Origin: Litoribrevibacter albus | Lineage (GTDB): Bacteria > Pseudomonadota > Gammaproteobacteria > Pseudomonadales > Litoribrevibacteraceae | NCBI RefSeq assembly: GCF_030159995.1 | Contig: NZ_BSNM01000016.1 | Span: 62,001-126,000, forward strand | Direction of reading: 5' to 3' | Length of the DNA stretch: 64,000 nucleotides | Part shown: piece by piece, positions 18,799 through 27,947 of the stretch | How the letters are laid out: every line of letters starts with the position of its first letter | Numbering within the stretch: position 1 is the first letter of the stretch | Position numbers and translations under genes: made by a program | Notes under the pieces: generated by a model | The model's input: only the letters and a program-made list of their open reading frames with translations | What the model was told of the DNA's origin: nothing | Database searches by the model: none

Positions 18799-18820
18799 AT
18801 ATATAATTTATCTCTACATT
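18792..18820 (+). promoter_or_regulatory. Candidate sigma-70 promoter of the oxidoreductase gene
   Basis: TTGCAT (18792-18797) and TACATT (18815-18820) are spaced by exactly 17 bases. The predicted transcription start would be near 18827, about 30 bases before the ATG. The -35 element is the right arm of the palindrome, so binding there would block polymerase. Confidence 0.5.
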
Positions 18821-18857
18821 AGAACTGAATAAAAATAACACAACTAGAGAATACCCC

Positions 18858-20462
18858 ATGGTTAGAACAGGCAAGCGATATCGTACAGGCAGAGCAGACA
18901 ATCATTATGATGCCATCGTAATTGGTTCAGGAATTGGCGGACTCTGTAATGCAGCACTCCTATCCAAACTTGGAAAAAAGGTATGTGTACTGGAACAACA
19001 TTATACAGCGGGTGGTTATACCCACAGCTATGAACGCAACGGCTATGAATGGGATGTGGGCGTTCATTACATCGGTGAAGTACACAAACCTTGGTCAATG
19101 ATTAGAAAAGTATTTGATGCCATTTCTGATAAAAAACTGGAATGGGCGCCAATGGACGATCTCTATGACAAGATCATCATTGAGGATGAGGTCTATGACT
19201 TTTATGCCGGTCGCGGCCCGTTCAAAGAAGAAATCAAAAAGCACTTCCCGAACGAAGCAAAAGCGATCGACAAATACGTCGATCTGCTAAGCGAAGTCAG
19301 CAGCAAAGTCCCTAAATTTTTTGCAGGGCAAGCCATGCCACGAAACTTTGGCAAGCTTTATAACAAAGTCAGAAACTTAATACTGCCCAAATACTTTTTC
19401 CAAACTACCCGGGAAGTACTGGAAGAGTTAACTCAAGATCAAAAGCTTATTGGAGTTCTAACCGGTCAATGGGGCGATTACGGCCTCCCTCCAGGAGAAG
19501 CCAGCTTTATGATGCATGCAATGGTCGCCAAACATTACATTGCAGGAGGAAACTATCCGGTGGGCGGGTCATGGCAAATTGCCAACACCATTATTCCTGT
19601 CATACAAAAAGGCGGGGGTGAAGTATTTACTTACGCAGGCGTCGATCAGGTTATTGTAGAGAACAACAAAGCAACCGGTGTACGACTCCAAAACGGTGAC
19701 ATCATTCATGCCGACCAGGTCGTTAGCAACATCGGAGTTCTCCCGACACTTCAACGTCTTTTGCCAGAAACCGCCAGTAAGAAGTACAACCTTAAAAAAG
19801 TAGAAAGCGGCGTCAAACTGTCTTCTGCACACTTATGTATTTACGCAGGATTCAAAGGTACCGCTGAAGAACTGGGTATCAATAAAACTAACCTTTGGAT
19901 CTACCCCGGTTACGACCACGATCGAAACGTTAAAGTCTATAAAGAAAAACCGGAAGGTAATCTTCCTCTGATTTACATTTCCTTCCCGTCAGCAAAAGAT
20001 CCAACATGGAATGAGCGTTACCCGGGGCGGTCAACCGTAGAAATCGTCACCGTCGGTGAGTGGGATAACTTCTCACAGTGGTCTGAGTCTACATGGAATA
20101 AACGTGGCGAAGAATATAATGCGATGAAAGAGCAAATTGCTCAGCAAATGCTGAATGTGCTTTACAAAGAAATGCCTCAGCTACAAGAAGCGCTCGATTA
20201 TTACGAACTCTCCACCCCGATATCCACCCAATGGTTCCAATGGAATCTAGAAGGTGAAATTTACGGTATCGATCACACGTTGGAACGCTTTAAGCAAGAT
20301 TGGCTTCATCCGGAAACCCCTATTAAGAATTTCTATCTCACTGGTGCGGATATTGTCACGGCTGGGGTAGGAGGCGCACTCATGGGAGGCGTCATGACAA
20401 CCTCCTGCATGCTGGGCCTAAAGGAAGGCTACAAGGTGATTAAACTAATAAAAAACGCTTAG
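18858..20462 (+). CDS. CrtI/RetSat-type FAD-dependent oxidoreductase (phytoene desaturase family)
   Basis: The 534-residue flavoprotein begins with a dinucleotide-binding motif (AIVIGSGIGGLCNAALLSKL, then VCVLEQHYTAGGYTHSYERN) typical of carotenoid desaturases/isomerases and retinol saturases. It ends with the second FAD-contact block FYLTGADIVTAGVGGALMGG. The longer GVHYIGEV segment (about residue 70) is nearer to the RetSat/CrtISO branch than to bacterial CrtI. No carotenoid gene (crtB, crtE, crtY) is nearby, so the substrate is probably another polyene or fatty/isoprenoid lipid. It is divergent from a PadR regulator, which suggests inducible expression. Confidence 0.8.
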   Translation: MVRTGKRYRTGRADNHYDAIVIGSGIGGLCNAALLSKLGKKVCVLEQHYTAGGYTHSYERNGYEWDVGVHYIGEVHKPWSMIRKVFDAISDKKLEWAPMDDLYDKIIIEDEVYDFYAGRGPFKEEIKKHFPNEAKAIDKYVDLLSEVSSKVPKFFAGQAMPRNFGKLYNKVRNLILPKYFFQTTREVLEELTQDQKLIGVLTGQWGDYGLPPGEASFMMHAMVAKHYIAGGNYPVGGSWQIANTIIPVIQKGGGEVFTYAGVDQVIVENNKATGVRLQNGDIIHADQVVSNIGVLPTLQRLLPETASKKYNLKKVESGVKLSSAHLCIYAGFKGTAEELGINKTNLWIYPGYDHDRNVKVYKEKPEGNLPLIYISFPSAKDPTWNERYPGRSTVEIVTVGEWDNFSQWSESTWNKRGEEYNAMKEQIAQQMLNVLYKEMPQLQEALDYYELSTPISTQWFQWNLEGEIYGIDHTLERFKQDWLHPETPIKNFYLTGADIVTAGVGGALMGGVMTTSCMLGLKEGYKVIKLIKNA

Positions 20463-20474
20463 TTTTATCTACTC

Positions 20475-20498
20475 ATGGCTAGCAACTCGGCTAGCCAT
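20475..20498 (+). terminator. Probable terminator after the oxidoreductase gene
   Basis: ATGGCTAGC (20475-20483) pairs perfectly with GCTAGCCAT (20490-20498) 13 bases after the stop codon. The downstream tract CTCTCATTTT is only partly T-rich, so strength is uncertain. Confidence 0.55.
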
Positions 20499-20647
20499 CT
20501 CTCATTTTCCAATTAAATTACAAAGACTTGACAAAGCTCTGGTTATTTTTCAACCATCTGTCATGTAATCACAACGAAAAGCCCTCTATAATCTGAAATA
20601 ATATCTGTTACAAATAATAACTCTAAATTACATTTCGGGATCATGCC

Positions 20648-21112
20648 ATGAAAGCGCTCAAACCAATCAAAGAATTGTCGTTCGCCTCTCTCGCGATTTT
20701 GGCGGTTTCAGGTTCAGTTTATGCGGTAGAACCGTTAACTGATGAAGAAATGGGTAAGGCTATCGTGATTGACCCATTTGGAGCAACAGCAGCTGGAGGT
20801 CAAATTGATACCACCTTGGCAGGAAGAGAAGACAGCGCTACAAGTGCTGACGAGACAAATCAAGCGTTAGCAACCGACCCCAATTTGAACCCTAGTGAGA
20901 ATTACTCTCCTATTCCAGAGTTAGGCCTGAGCGACTCCCAAACAGAGCATAGAACTACCATTTTTGGAGACGGAATTAAAATACAAACTCAAGGCAATGT
21001 ACAAACTATCCATATTGATGCATTAGTTGATAACACTGGAGCCAACAGAGGTTCCCAGACCTACGAAGGACTAAGAATTAACAACACGACTATCATTCGT
21101 GAGTATAGATAA
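20648..21112 (+). CDS. Secreted protein of unknown function
   Basis: The 154-residue product has a signal peptide (basic start, hydrophobic SFASLAILAVSGSVYA, predicted cut after residue 26, A|VEPL). The mature part begins with PLTDEEMGKA, a short acidic motif seen at the mature N-terminus of several small exported gammaproteobacterial proteins. The rest is polar and low in hydrophobics until a C-terminal segment with alternating residues (TIFGDGIKIQTQGNVQTIHI, then the last 40 residues), which suggests beta strands. I do not recognise a function. It stands alone, with a GGGA ribosome site and a terminator 107 bases downstream. Confidence 0.72.
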   Translation: MKALKPIKELSFASLAILAVSGSVYAVEPLTDEEMGKAIVIDPFGATAAGGQIDTTLAGREDSATSADETNQALATDPNLNPSENYSPIPELGLSDSQTEHRTTIFGDGIKIQTQGNVQTIHIDALVDNTGANRGSQTYEGLRINNTTIIREYR

Positions 21113-21218
21113 TTGCTGTTCTAACGTTCTTAATAGAAAGCCCTCGATAAGCGAAAGACTCCATTTCTCAATAAATAATTCTCAAGATACCAATATCAAC
21201 AAGATTCAAAATTAACAT

Positions 21219-21246
21219 AAAAAAGGCTCCCGAAGGAGCCTTTTTA
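21219..21246. terminator. Strong bidirectional terminator
   Basis: GGCTCC (21225-21230) CGAA GGAGCC (21235-21240), flanked by an A-run and a T-run, makes a classic intrinsic terminator on both strands. It lies between the secreted-protein gene and the convergent amtB. Confidence 0.9.
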
Positions 21247-21261
21247 ATCTTACAGAAGATC

Positions 21262-22536
21262 TTACTTCTGAGTGAACTCTGGGTATGCATCCATACCACA
21301 TTCTGCCAAGTCCACACCTTCGTATTCTTCTTCTTCGCTTACGCGGATTCCGATTACAGCTTTCAGGATACCCCACACAATCAAGCTAGTTACGAATACC
21401 CAGCCGAAGATCGTTGCTGCACCGATTAGCTGACCAGAGAAGCTCACGTCAGAGTTAGTTACAGGTACTAGTAGAAGACCTAGAAGACCAACCACACCGT
21501 GTACAGAGATCGCACCTACAGGATCATCAATTTTTAGCTTATCAAGAGTAACGATTGAAAGAACAACCAGAACACCACCTAGCGCACCAAAGATAGTTGC
21601 TTCAAGTGCAGTTGGAGTTGATGGCTCAGCGGTAATTGCTACCAGACCAGCTAGCGCACCGTTCAATGCCATAGTTAGGTCAGCTTTCTTGAACATGATA
21701 CGAGCAAGAACAAGTGCACCTACTACACCACCAGCCGCTGCTGCGTTAGTGTTTAGGAAAACCATTGCTACAGAGTTAGCGTTTGCGATGTCGCCCAGTT
21801 TAAGCACTGAGCCACCGTTGAAACCAAACCAACCCATCCAAAGAATGAATGTACCCAAAGTCGCTAGTGGAAGGTTCGCACCTGGAATTGCGTTTACTTC
21901 ACCGTTAGGACCGTATTTACCTTTACGAGCACCTAGTAGCAATACACCCGCCAGTGCAGCCGATGCACCTGCCATGTGAACAATACCAGAACCTGCAAAG
22001 TCAGAGAAACCAAGGTCGCCTAGTGTGTATAGACCGAATACACTGCCACCACCCCAAGTCCAGTTACCTTCCATTGGGTAGATGAATGCAGTCATCACAA
22101 CAGCGAATGCAAGGAATGCCCATAGCTTCATACGCTCAGCAACGGCACCAGATACGATCGACATTGCTGTTGCAACGAAGACTACCTGGAAGAAGAAGTC
22201 AGATGCACCAGAGTAGATTGAACCACCCTCAAAGCCATCTTCACGACCAGCAAATTCACCAAGAACTGCTGCTGTGTCTACGTTAGCGATTCCTGATAGG
22301 AAGATTTCGCCACCGTACATAATTGAGTAACCACATACCAAGTACATGATGCAAGAAATCGCAAAAAGAGCGACGTTTTTCGTTAGGATCTCAGTCGTGT
22401 TTTTCGCACGTACAAGACCCGCTTCAAGCATGGCGAAACCAGCCGCCATCCACATTACCAGTGCACCACACACTAGGAAATAAAATGTATCAATTGCGTA
22501 CTGCAACTGATAAACGTTATTTGCTACCTGTTCCAT
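21262..22536 (-). CDS. amtB: Ammonium transporter
   Basis: AmtB is a trimeric ammonia/ammonium channel in the inner membrane. The 424-residue protein has eleven predicted membrane segments and family blocks such as AGFAMLEAGLVRAKNT, GDLGFSDFAGSGIVHMAGAS and ISVHGVVGLLG, with the two pore histidines inside HMAGAS and SVHGVVG. A GGAGG ribosome site sits ahead of ATG 22536. It follows glnK by 79 bases on the same strand, the standard operon in which GlnK plugs the channel when nitrogen is plentiful. The C-terminal cytoplasmic tail is present. Confidence 0.96.
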   Translation of the reverse strand: MEQVANNVYQLQYAIDTFYFLVCGALVMWMAAGFAMLEAGLVRAKNTTEILTKNVALFAISCIMYLVCGYSIMYGGEIFLSGIANVDTAAVLGEFAGREDGFEGGSIYSGASDFFFQVVFVATAMSIVSGAVAERMKLWAFLAFAVVMTAFIYPMEGNWTWGGGSVFGLYTLGDLGFSDFAGSGIVHMAGASAALAGVLLLGARKGKYGPNGEVNAIPGANLPLATLGTFILWMGWFGFNGGSVLKLGDIANANSVAMVFLNTNAAAAGGVVGALVLARIMFKKADLTMALNGALAGLVAITAEPSTPTALEATIFGALGGVLVVLSIVTLDKLKIDDPVGAISVHGVVGLLGLLLVPVTNSDVSFSGQLIGAATIFGWVFVTSLIVWGILKAVIGIRVSEEEEYEGVDLAECGMDAYPEFTQK

Positions 22537-22615
22537 CTTCAGCCCTCCGAATGAGCCTGTTCTAACTTATAAATTTGTAACTAATCTGTTTTCAGGTGTG
22601 TTGGAGTAATACGGC

Positions 22616-23310
<695 letters not shown>

Positions 23311-23565
23311 ATGATTCCAAACGAGCTACTGAATACCCTGGCCTCACAGCTAACCCAGGTACTGCCTGGTGCCTCAGGCGCTGCAAGACTGGCTCAGGAA
23401 GAAATTCAAAATAACGTAAAAGTCTTGCTGTCTTCGGCACTTAGCAAGCTGGATTTGGTAACCCGTGAAGAATTTGATGCTCAAACCGAAGTTCTTCATA
23501 AAACACGAGAAATGATTGAGCAGCTGGAAAAGAAAGTAGCCGAAATGGAGCAAAAGGAGGCATAA
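23311..23565 (+). CDS. ubiK: Ubiquinone biosynthesis accessory factor UbiK (YqiC/BMFP family)
   Basis: UbiK is a small coiled-coil protein that helps the Ubi complex during aerobic ubiquinone synthesis by binding UbiJ and lipids. The 84-residue product has an amphipathic N-terminal helix, LLSSALSKLDLVTREEFDAQ in the centre (the family core) and a C-terminal coiled coil with heptads (TREMIEQLEKKVAEMEQKE). I start at ATG 23311, because GGAG lies six bases ahead; a GTG at 23299 precedes that site. The link glnK-amtB / ubiK / comM is conserved in pseudomonads. Confidence 0.88.
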   Translation: MIPNELLNTLASQLTQVLPGASGAARLAQEEIQNNVKVLLSSALSKLDLVTREEFDAQTEVLHKTREMIEQLEKKVAEMEQKEA

Positions 23566-23585
23566 ACGCCCCTTTAACGAAGCGT

Positions 23586-23632
23586 CAAAATAGTGCAGTG
23601 CCCATTATCGTTCATAGCGACGCACTATTTTG
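23586..23632. other. Inverted repeat at convergent gene ends
   Basis: CAAAATAGTGC (23586-23596) and GCACTATTTTG (23622-23632) are perfect 11-base arms, 25 bases apart. The right arm lies inside the last codons of the leftward solute-binding-protein gene, and the stop codon is in the loop. It could act as a terminator for both convergent genes, although no long T-run follows on either strand. Confidence 0.5.
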
Positions 23633-24327
23633 GCGATCTCCTGGGTTTTATAGAGTTGGGTTAATTCACTCTGAAGCCGGTTTACCATCTCATCTGACAT
23701 CCCCCGATGGCACGCCATCGCACTGAGACTGGTAAAGAACACGTACTCTTCATCAAACGCTTTTGTTTGCTGACCAATAGTATAAGGCGCGCTGAATACA
23801 TCGGTCGCCCACACAGGTACACGCCCAATCGAGACCATCGTTGCGGCTACCTCATCTTTCAGCGCTTCTATCGTATTAATGCCAAACCCCGATAAATACT
23901 CTCTGAGGCCACTGCCCAGATAAGTTACCACAGTATATTTTTTAACATCCTCCAAGGTTTCCAACGCAATATCTGCGTCTGCCAACGTATAGAATGCATA
24001 TTTATTAATCATAATCGGACCTACCCATTTAAAGTCGGCCTCACGCTCCTGATTTCTCTGTAAAGGGAAAATACAGGTATTTGATTTACTCTTGGCGTAA
24101 TTGTACGCACGTTTTGAGGGCATAATTTTCCAGCTTTTCTTAACTTTTGCTCTCTCAAACATCAGGTTTGCAATTTCAACCGTCAAGCCCTTCACTTCGC
24201 CTGAAGCATTATCCACCCAGCTATAAGGTTTATATTCGTGCGTTACCAGTGTAATAACCTCACCACTCCACACTGGCAGCATCCAAAGATACAACAAAAA
24301 AACGGACGCAACTCTACTCAACATCAT
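23605..24327 (-). CDS. Periplasmic substrate-binding protein, family 3
   Basis: The 240-residue product has a signal peptide (MMLSRVASVFLLYLWMLPVW, cut near SGE) and a bacterial solute-binding family 3 layout: ITLVTHEYKPYSWVDNASGE, GLTVEIANLMFERA, and the second-lobe block KYTVVTYLGSGLREYLSGFG. Family members bind amino acids or serve as sensory inputs. The ATG at 24327 overlaps the stop of the upstream gene as TAATG, with AAGGGG six bases ahead, so it is translated together with the larger binding protein. No permease or ATPase gene is adjacent, so transport is not assured. Confidence 0.78.
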   Translation of the reverse strand: MMLSRVASVFLLYLWMLPVWSGEVITLVTHEYKPYSWVDNASGEVKGLTVEIANLMFERAKVKKSWKIMPSKRAYNYAKSKSNTCIFPLQRNQEREADFKWVGPIMINKYAFYTLADADIALETLEDVKKYTVVTYLGSGLREYLSGFGINTIEALKDEVAATMVSIGRVPVWATDVFSAPYTIGQQTKAFDEEYVFFTSLSAMACHRGMSDEMVNRLQSELTQLYKTQEIAKIVRRYER

Positions 24328-26138
24328 TACTCGCCCCTTGCGCCAAGCCAACTGGATAACGATTGTTCGTAACTGAAGGTCAATCCCTGCGGTTTCTCAT
24401 TCGGCAATTTCGGTTTAGGCGCACCTTCCTGTTCTAGCCAGTAGTCCCTATAACGACGAACATTCAGTTTTGGAGAGCACTCCGATCGAGGGAAGTTCAT
24501 TTCTTGCATGTCTTGTTCCATTCCCAGCGCCATCTTGGTCATGGCTTCTTGAGGAGAAACCTTACCTTCAACGGCATCGGCCACGTTATTCCACCAGTGT
24601 TGAGACAAGGTAGGATAGTCTGGCACGTTGATGCCTGTCGGTGTCCACAGGATTCGAGCAGGGCTACGGTAGAACTCAACCAGTCCTCCCAACTTCGGAG
24701 CAATCTTGGTCATCGCTTCAGAATTAATATCCGAAAGACGAATAGGGGTTAGTCCAACCAGGGTCTTTTTCAAAGACACCGATTTCGACACAAGAAACTG
24801 AGCGTATAACCAAGCTGCATTTCTCTGAGTCTCCGGTGTGCTTTTCAGAAATGTCCAGGAGCCCGCATCCTGATAGCCCAGTTTCATTCCTGACTGCCAA
24901 TAAGCACCTTTAGGCGACGGCGCCATCCGCCACTTGGTCGTACCATCTTCATTAAGAAGACCCAGTGAGGGATCAGATAAAGCAGCCGTGAACGCCGTAT
25001 ACCAGAAAATTTGCTGAGCAATATTGCCTTGCCCCGGAACACTTCCCGCTTCGGTAAAATTCATTGTTTTCGCTTGTGGCGGAGCAAATCGTTCTAACCA
25101 ATCGATGTATCGATCCAATGCATAGACAGCAGCCGGGCCATCCAAGGCACCACCGCGCTCAACCGACACAGCTACTGGCCGACAACCCCTCATTCGAACG
25201 CCCCATTCATCCACAGGCAATCCATTTGGAATACCTGGATCTCCCGCCCCCGCCATAGACAACCAGGCATCAGAGAATCGCCAACCAAGGGACGGATCTC
25301 GCCGTCCATAATCCATGTGGCCATAGACTCGCTGACCATCCAGATTCTTCACATGAACAGAGAAAAACTCGGCAATGTCTTCATACGCAGACCAGTTTTG
25401 TGGAACATTCAACTCATAACCATAAATCTCTTTGAAACGGCTTTTTAAATCCGGACGCGAAAACCAGTCATGACGATACCAATACAAATTAGCAAACTGC
25501 TGATCCGGCAACTGATAGATCACACCATCAGGACCGGTGGTGAAGCTGAGCCCAATAAAGTCTTCAACGTCCAATGTAGGTAAGGTCACCGAGGTGTCCT
25601 GAAGCAAATCAGAAATGGGGTACACCGCTTCTTGCCGATAATGCGTACCGATTAAATCGCTGTCATTGATATAGGCATCGTATAAGTTCATGCCATTTCG
25701 AATTTGAGTAGAAATTTTCTTGATGACATCATCTTCACCAGTCAACTCATGAACAACTTGAATACCGGTAATGTCTTTAAAGATTTTTGTTAACTTATTG
25801 GCCTCATACCAATGAGTATCAATTCGTTCTGACACCACCCGAATTGTCATGCCTTTATAAGGCAATGCAGCATTAGCAAGCCAGGTAAATTCATCACGCT
25901 GGGCATCCCGGCTTAAGGTCGATTGCGTAAACTCATTATGAAGCCAATACTCAATGGCCTTTCGTTGTTGGTCTGATATTTCTCCCTCTGCGTTCACCGG
26001 TTCAGCCCCCTGAGATAATCCGCTCCACAGAGAGAAGGTTAAGCACATCAGGCAAAGGTACAAACGAGATAACAGCTGAAAACCATTAGCTAGAAAATAA
26101 TCAGATAAAGAACGATCAACCAGAGATAGCGTCTTCAA
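24327..26138 (-). CDS. Extracellular solute-binding protein, family 1-like
   Basis: The 603-residue protein has a hydrophobic signal segment (LLSRLYLCLMCLTFSLWSGL, about residues 22-41) and resembles large periplasmic binding proteins of carbohydrate ABC transporters: ITGIQVVHELTGEDDVIKKI, YDAYINDSDLIG, TGPDGVIYQLPDQQFANLYW and the late DAGSWTFLKSTPETQRNAAW. The start is TTG at 26138, supported by AGGAG nine bases upstream; the next ATG would cut into the signal. It is coupled by TAATG to a family 3 binding protein. A pair of binding proteins from different families without transporter subunits is unusual. The ligand is unknown. Confidence 0.72.
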   Translation of the reverse strand: MKTLSLVDRSLSDYFLANGFQLLSRLYLCLMCLTFSLWSGLSQGAEPVNAEGEISDQQRKAIEYWLHNEFTQSTLSRDAQRDEFTWLANAALPYKGMTIRVVSERIDTHWYEANKLTKIFKDITGIQVVHELTGEDDVIKKISTQIRNGMNLYDAYINDSDLIGTHYRQEAVYPISDLLQDTSVTLPTLDVEDFIGLSFTTGPDGVIYQLPDQQFANLYWYRHDWFSRPDLKSRFKEIYGYELNVPQNWSAYEDIAEFFSVHVKNLDGQRVYGHMDYGRRDPSLGWRFSDAWLSMAGAGDPGIPNGLPVDEWGVRMRGCRPVAVSVERGGALDGPAAVYALDRYIDWLERFAPPQAKTMNFTEAGSVPGQGNIAQQIFWYTAFTAALSDPSLGLLNEDGTTKWRMAPSPKGAYWQSGMKLGYQDAGSWTFLKSTPETQRNAAWLYAQFLVSKSVSLKKTLVGLTPIRLSDINSEAMTKIAPKLGGLVEFYRSPARILWTPTGINVPDYPTLSQHWWNNVADAVEGKVSPQEAMTKMALGMEQDMQEMNFPRSECSPKLNVRRYRDYWLEQEGAPKPKLPNEKPQGLTFSYEQSLSSWLGARGE

Positions 26139-26280
26139 AAATGCTTACTCCTAATGAGAACAAGACCCATGACCCGTATATATACCCTTAAATTCAGGTC
26201 ACCTTCTCATCAGTTTAGGAAAGAACTGCCTGCTCAGCTAATAAGAATTCCTCATCAAATTAAACTTTGTTTCTTACCTC

Positions 26281-26298
26281 ATCACACCAAGGTGTGAT
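26281..26298. promoter_or_regulatory. Perfect palindrome in divergent promoter region
   Basis: ATCACACCAAGGTGTGAT has two perfect 8-base arms with a 2-base centre. It lies in the 249-base gap between the leftward solute-binding genes and rightward comM, about 140 bases from the former start. A hairpin with a 2-base loop is unlikely, so a dimeric-regulator operator is more probable. No regulator can be named. Confidence 0.5.
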
Positions 26299-26387
26299 TT
26301 CCTGTCGAGCTCACTGCCAGGTTCAAATCAATAGCCCATAGAGTAATCACTGAGAACAAAAAGAAGCATCAATCATAAGGAAACAAC

Positions 26388-27908
26388 ATGTCACTGGCCG
26401 TCATTCATACGAGAGCCGCACTGGGCTTAAATGCACCGTTGGTAACGGTAGAAACCCACATTTCAGGAGGACTACCGTCATTATCCATTGTTGGTCTACC
26501 TGAAACGGCAGTGAAAGAAAGTAAAGACAGAGTTCGAAGCGCCATCATCAACAGTGAGTTTGAATTTCCTCTGGGAAGAATCACCATCCATCTCGGGCCT
26601 GCTGACCTCCCAAAAGAAGGCGGGCGATATGACTTGGCCATTGCCATCAGCATTCTGGCCGCATCCAATCAAATCAAAGCAGACAAGCTTTCAAACTATG
26701 AGATCATCGGTGAACTGTCGCTGTCAGGAGAAGTTCGTCCCGTCAAAGCGGTACTACCTTCCGCGATCGCTTCACATCAGGCTCAAAAGATTGCGATCGT
26801 TCCAGTATTTAATGCGGAAGAAGCCTCACTCCCCGGAAACAACCCTGTAATCGCCGTAAAACAGCTGTCGGAACTGTGTGCCCATTTAAATGAATTAACC
26901 ACCTTGCCGTTTTTTCACCCCCAAACAAACAGCGATACTCCCTCAGCCCCCCCATCTCAGCTCTGTCTATCGGACATCAAAGGACAACCTCAAGCCAAAC
27001 GAGCCTTAGAAATCGCTGCAGCCGGGGGTCATAATCTGTTAATGAGCGGCCCTCCCGGCACAGGCAAGACCATGTTAGCAAGCCGCTTAACCAGTATCCT
27101 TCCGGAAGTCTCTCATCATGAGTCGTTAGAGATTGCGAAGGTTCAATCAATCAGCAATCCATTGAACATGAACCAGTGGCGTCAGCGCCCGTTTAGATCA
27201 CCACACCATTCATCTTCCGCAGCGGCACTGGTAGGCGGTGGCTCAACTCCGAAACCCGGAGAAATCACCCAATCCCATTTAGGGGTTCTATTTTTGGACG
27301 AATTGCCAGAATTTGATCGGAAAGTATTAGAAGTGTTAAGAGAACCTTTGGAAAGTGGTGAAATTACCATTTCACGAGCCCGACATCAGATTACCTACCC
27401 CGCCCAGTTTCAGTTGATTGCCGCGATGAACCCAACCCCCTGTGGAAAAGTCTGCGGCCCCAACGACATTTGCTACTGCACTCCGGCGAAGATCGACAAA
27501 TATCGGAGTAAATTATCCGGACCCTTACTGGATCGAATCGATCTCCAAATTGAAGTAAACCCCATTCCTAAAGAACTGTTAGTCGCCGGCAGTTCACATC
27601 AAGAAGAAACCAGTGTCTCGGTCAAGCAGCGGGTTACCTCAGCCCGAAATCGCCAACTGGCGCGCTCCGGTAAGCCCAACAGCATGCTCACAACCAAAGA
27701 AATTGAGGAACATTGCCAAATCAGCCAAGCCGATTTTGACCTGATGAATCAAGCCATTGAGCAGTTAGGTTTATCCGCGCGCTCGTATCATCGCATATTA
27801 AAAGTGGCCCGCACGGTGGCGGATTTAAACGACTGCGACACTTTATCCACAGCACATTTAACCGAAGCGTTAAGTTATCGAAAACTGGATTTTCATCGCA
27901 GACAATAG
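26388..27908 (+). CDS. comM: YifB/ComM-family Mg-chelatase-like AAA+ ATPase
   Basis: ComM is a hexameric AAA+ helicase that promotes branch migration during natural transformation; YifB is the wider name. The 506-residue product has the N-terminal ChlI-like domain (VETHISGGLPSLSIVGLPE), Walker A GPPGTGKT (about residue 222), Walker B LFLDELPEF (about 301), and the cysteine-containing block TPCGKVCGPNDICYC, which may bind zinc. The C-terminal Mg-chelatase lid ends ALSYRKLDF. An AAGGA ribosome site precedes the ATG. It is present in non-competent bacteria too, so it does not prove competence. Confidence 0.92.
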   Translation: MSLAVIHTRAALGLNAPLVTVETHISGGLPSLSIVGLPETAVKESKDRVRSAIINSEFEFPLGRITIHLGPADLPKEGGRYDLAIAISILAASNQIKADKLSNYEIIGELSLSGEVRPVKAVLPSAIASHQAQKIAIVPVFNAEEASLPGNNPVIAVKQLSELCAHLNELTTLPFFHPQTNSDTPSAPPSQLCLSDIKGQPQAKRALEIAAAGGHNLLMSGPPGTGKTMLASRLTSILPEVSHHESLEIAKVQSISNPLNMNQWRQRPFRSPHHSSSAAALVGGGSTPKPGEITQSHLGVLFLDELPEFDRKVLEVLREPLESGEITISRARHQITYPAQFQLIAAMNPTPCGKVCGPNDICYCTPAKIDKYRSKLSGPLLDRIDLQIEVNPIPKELLVAGSSHQEETSVSVKQRVTSARNRQLARSGKPNSMLTTKEIEEHCQISQADFDLMNQAIEQLGLSARSYHRILKVARTVADLNDCDTLSTAHLTEALSYRKLDFHRRQ

Positions 27909-27947
27909 ATACACAATCAAGAATGGCAGTGTCTATGACCACAGCGG

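Noticed and set aside
20527-20592. Promoter for the secreted-protein gene from TTGACA (20528) and TATAAT (20587)
   Set aside because: Both hexamers are good but lie 53 bases apart, so they do not form one promoter; the -35 belonging to the TATAAT is not convincing.
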